Source: Clostridia bacterium
GTDB taxonomy: Bacteria; Bacillota_A; Clostridia; Christensenellales; UBA1750
Direction of reading: 5' to 3'
Assembly (NCBI GenBank): GCA_017413675.1
Contig: JAFPSR010000087.1
Coordinates: 1-8,557, forward strand
Length of the DNA: 8,557 nt
Part shown: one piece after another, positions 6,355 through 8,557 of the stretch
Layout of the letters: each line of letters opens with the position of its first letter
Position numbering within the stretch: position 1 is the stretch's first letter
Made by a program: the position numbers and the translations under genes
Notes under the pieces: model-generated
Database searches by the model: none
The model's input: the letters and a program-made list of their open reading frames with translations, nothing else
What the model was told of the DNA's origin: nothing

Positions 6355-7884
6355 ATGTTAGTAGGAATTGATCTGGGAACCACTTTTTCCGCCATTGCGA
6401 GGGTAGACCGCAGAGGAAATGCCGAAATTCTGGAGAACCGTGACGGGGAAAGAACGACTCCCTCCGTCGTCATGTTCGAGGACGATACCGTCATCGTCGG
6501 CGATACAGCAAAGGAAAGCAGCATTTCCGAACCCGGCAACGTATGCCAGTTCGTCAAACGCAGCATCGGGGATAAGAGTTATACATTCCGGAACGCGGAA
6601 GGTGACAGTTATACCGCAGAAGAAATCTCTGCCCTGATCCTGAAGCGGCTGAAGCAGGACGCCGAGGATGCCGCCGGGGAAGAAATCGAAGGGGCCGTCA
6701 TTACAGTCCCCGCCTATTTCGGGGATGCCCAGCGGAAAGCGACCCAGGACGCCGGCCAGATTGCCGGGCTGAACGTTCTCGGGATCATCAATGAGCCTAC
6801 CGCAGCCGCGATCTCCTATTGTTTCGGGAATGCAAAAACTGCCGGCAATGTCATGGTCTTCGACCTGGGCGGCGGTACCTTTGATATCACGATCATCAAG
6901 ATGGATGAGGACTTTACCAAGATCCAGCCGCTCAGCACAACCGGCAACCGAAATCTCGGCGGATATGATTTTGACAACCTGATCATCCGCAAAGTGAAGG
7001 ATGCCTACCGGAAGCAGTACGGTGAAGAACTGGATGTGGACAAGGAAGCCGAACAGGACCTGGTCCTGAAAGCGGAAGACGCCAAGAAGAAACTGTCCGC
7101 CCGGGAAAAAGCCACGATCACGCTCCGAGTCAACGGCAATATGCTTAAAGTAGATGTGACCCGCGAAGAGTTTGAGGAAATGATGGAAGTCCATCTGGAA
7201 CGGATGGAAAACTATATGGAGGATGCTTTGGATGAAGCGGACATGGATTGGGGAGATATCTCCAAGATCCTTCTGGTCGGCGGGTCCAGCCGTATCCCCT
7301 GCGTCCAGGAGATGGTGGAAAGGGTTTCCGGGATCAAACCTTCCCATGAGCTGAATCCGGATGAAGCAGTTGCCCTCGGTGCCGCCTACTATGCCGAAAT
7401 GCTGGCTGATCGAGAGAATGCCGCCAAAAATGTGGAAGTCCATGATATATCCTCCCACGGGTTAGGTGTTCTGGCCGTGAATGAGAAAACCGGCAAACAC
7501 GAAATGTCCACCATTATTCCGAAAAACAGCGTATTGCCGGCAACAGAAATCGATATCTATTCCACTACCGTCGATAATCAGATGGCTATACGGGTAAAGA
7601 TTCTCGAGGGGGATGACATAGATCCCGCATATGACACGCTTCTGATCGAACAGCTTCTCGATATTCCGCAGGGCCCCAAGGATTCCCTGATTATCGCGAT
7701 GATGACTTATGATACCAACGGAATGGTACATCTCCGTCTCGGATTCCGGAAGAAACTGCCGGGTGAGGATAATTACGGAGAGATGGAAATTCTGCCCCCG
7801 ATCAATGTGGAACGGAAATCCAATATGACCACGGAGCAGGTTGCCCGCGGTAAGAAGAGAATCGGGAATCTGGATGTTGAGTAA
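6355..7884 (+). CDS. Short Hsp70-family chaperone (DnaK-like, lacks alpha-helical lid)
   Basis: The protein has 509 residues; AAGGAG six bases before the ATG at 6355 fixes the start, although the frame is open further upstream. The ATPase domain is complete: phosphate-1 IDLGTTFS (5-12), catalytic Lys68 in FVKRSIG, connect-1 NEPTAAAISY (146-155), phosphate-2 DLGGGTFD (170-177, with the conserved Thr175), adenosine motif LLVGGSSRIP (306-315) and connect-2 NPDEAVALGAA. The beta-sandwich substrate domain follows (about 365-485, e.g. IIPKNSVLPATEI and STTVDNQMAIRV). The C-terminal helical lid of DnaK (about 638 residues in E. coli) is missing. Two usually invariant places differ: the interdomain linker VLLLD reads VEVHD (360-364), and the GDTHLGG loop reads GNRNLGG. 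This is a paralogue, not the housekeeping DnaK: no grpE or dnaJ is adjacent. It likely works with the product of the next gene, 18 bases downstream. Confidence 0.92.
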   Translation: MLVGIDLGTTFSAIARVDRRGNAEILENRDGERTTPSVVMFEDDTVIVGDTAKESSISEPGNVCQFVKRSIGDKSYTFRNAEGDSYTAEEISALILKRLKQDAEDAAGEEIEGAVITVPAYFGDAQRKATQDAGQIAGLNVLGIINEPTAAAISYCFGNAKTAGNVMVFDLGGGTFDITIIKMDEDFTKIQPLSTTGNRNLGGYDFDNLIIRKVKDAYRKQYGEELDVDKEAEQDLVLKAEDAKKKLSAREKATITLRVNGNMLKVDVTREEFEEMMEVHLERMENYMEDALDEADMDWGDISKILLVGGSSRIPCVQEMVERVSGIKPSHELNPDEAVALGAAYYAEMLADRENAAKNVEVHDISSHGLGVLAVNEKTGKHEMSTIIPKNSVLPATEIDIYSTTVDNQMAIRVKILEGDDIDPAYDTLLIEQLLDIPQGPKDSLIIAMMTYDTNGMVHLRLGFRKKLPGEDNYGEMEILPPINVERKSNMTTEQVARGKKRIGNLDVE

Positions 7885-7902
7885 GCGTATAGGAGCGGAC
7901 AG

Positions 7903-8557
7903 ATGGAAAGTTTATATACACTCTTAACCGATCCTTCCGATGAAAGCAAGCCGCTAATCCGACTGGAGGATTCTCCGGAAGATATCAAAAAAGCGATCCG
8001 AAAAGCAATGCGGGTCTGGGATAAGCGGACCAGTGCAACCGGCGAGGCGCAGCAGAAAGCAGAACAGATGATGCTGTGGCTGACGGAAGCCCGGCAGACA
8101 CTGACCGATCCCGAATCCAAAAAAGCTTACGATGAAAAGCTTGCGGAGCAGGAAGCGGAGCAGCGCCGCCTGGAAGAGGAGGAACGCAGACTCCGTCAGC
8201 AGGAAGAAGAAGAACGCAGGAAACAGCAGGAAGAAGCAAACCGGGAACGGCAGCGGATCCTGGCCGAACAGCGCAGGAAAGCGGAAGAGGAACGTAAACG
8301 GCTCGAAGAACAGCGTCGCGAAGAGCAAAGACGGAGAGAAGAGGAAGCCCGGCGTGCTCTGGAAGAAGAGAGAGCCCGACAGGCCAAAAAACGTCCTCTC
8401 CGCGGCGGCGTAGTTTCGTTTGTTCTGAATTTCGTCCTGATCCTGGTGATTGCCTGGGCGGTTGTTTCCTGGGGGCATCTTGTGCCTAAAAAAGCTTCCC
8501 TGGAACCTGTTTACCTGTTGGGAGAATACAATTACCTGACCGGAACAGATACTGTCA
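7903..8557 (+). CDS. J-domain-like, coiled-coil, single-pass membrane protein (5' part)
   Basis: The gene is cut by the window end; 218 residues are visible without a stop. AGGAG (7891-7895) lies seven bases before the ATG. Residues 1-80 resemble a J domain in layout: LYTLLTD at the start, a basic helix II-like stretch (DIKKAIRKAMRVWDKR, 27-42), then a helix III-like part ending LTEARQTLTDPESKKAYDEKL, close to the family's EAY-vLsDp-kR--YD. The HPD tripeptide that drives Hsp70 ATPase is absent; KRTSATGEA stands in its place. Residues about 82-163 are a long Glu/Arg/Gln-rich coiled coil. KKRPLR precedes a hydrophobic helix (about 169-191), so by the positive-inside rule the J-like part and coiled coil face the cytoplasm and the part from about 192 on lies outside. 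Co-transcription with the Hsp70 gene suggests a membrane-anchored partner. A coiled-coil protein with chance J resemblance is the alternative. Confidence 0.75.
   Translation, partial: MESLYTLLTDPSDESKPLIRLEDSPEDIKKAIRKAMRVWDKRTSATGEAQQKAEQMMLWLTEARQTLTDPESKKAYDEKLAEQEAEQRRLEEEERRLRQQEEEERRKQQEEANRERQRILAEQRRKAEEERKRLEEQRREEQRRREEEARRALEEERARQAKKRPLRGGVVSFVLNFVLILVIAWAVVSWGHLVPKKASLEPVYLLGEYNYLTGTDTV

Noticed and set aside
6358..7458. Long minus-strand open frame (366 codons) opposite the Hsp70 gene
   Set aside because: It lies wholly antisense to a clear Hsp70 gene, has no ribosome binding site or family likeness, and its composition mirrors the codon use of the sense strand.
7954..8478. Minus-strand Phe/Leu-rich open frame opposite the coiled-coil gene
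   Set aside because: It arises from reading GAA/GAG-rich codons backwards (TTC/CTC); the plus-strand frame has the ribosome binding site and a sensible domain layout.

Overview
This window looks like a chromosomal stretch from an anaerobic member of the Firmicutes, most likely class Clostridia. The reasons are strong AGGAGG-type ribosome binding sites, two short lysine-start lipoprotein signal peptides with Gram-positive style lipoboxes, a tributyrin/feruloyl-type esterase of the kind common in gut and rumen Clostridia, TTG start use, and a GC content near 50 percent. No RNA gene, insertion sequence, prophage or CRISPR array is visible, and a finer taxonomic call is not supportable from sequence alone.

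Left part (1-2446, plus strand). The window opens inside a gene that encodes the last ~60 residues of shikimate dehydrogenase (AroE) continuing in frame into a complete shikimate kinase (AroK), so it is the 3' end of a fused aromatic-biosynthesis enzyme. A clean hairpin terminator follows. Next comes a lone lipoprotein gene with its own promoter, encoding a secreted Gly/Thr/Ser/Asn-rich protein that looks like a parallel beta-helix. A strong hairpin lies between it and the convergent next gene.

Middle part (2447-5446, minus strand). Two genes are each transcribed alone: a large lipoprotein that joins a beta-propeller-like N-terminal half to a PstS-like solute-binding C-terminal half, and an alpha/beta-hydrolase esterase. 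A terminator hairpin separates them, so the lipoprotein needs its own promoter in a 230-300 bp leader that also carries a near-perfect palindrome.

Right part (5447-8557, plus strand). A divergent intergenic region leads to a GNAT acetyltransferase with a TTG start and a textbook terminator. Then comes a two-gene unit: a short Hsp70 (DnaK-like, no alpha-helical lid) followed 18 bases later by a gene that runs off the window. That second gene encodes a J-domain-like segment without the HPD motif, a long charged coiled coil and a transmembrane helix. These two are the most interesting part of the window: they suggest a specialised, membrane-tethered chaperone pair rather than the housekeeping DnaK-DnaJ system.

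Apart from the Hsp70/J-like pair the genes look like independent single-gene transcription units. No defence, toxin-antitoxin or mobile system could be supported.
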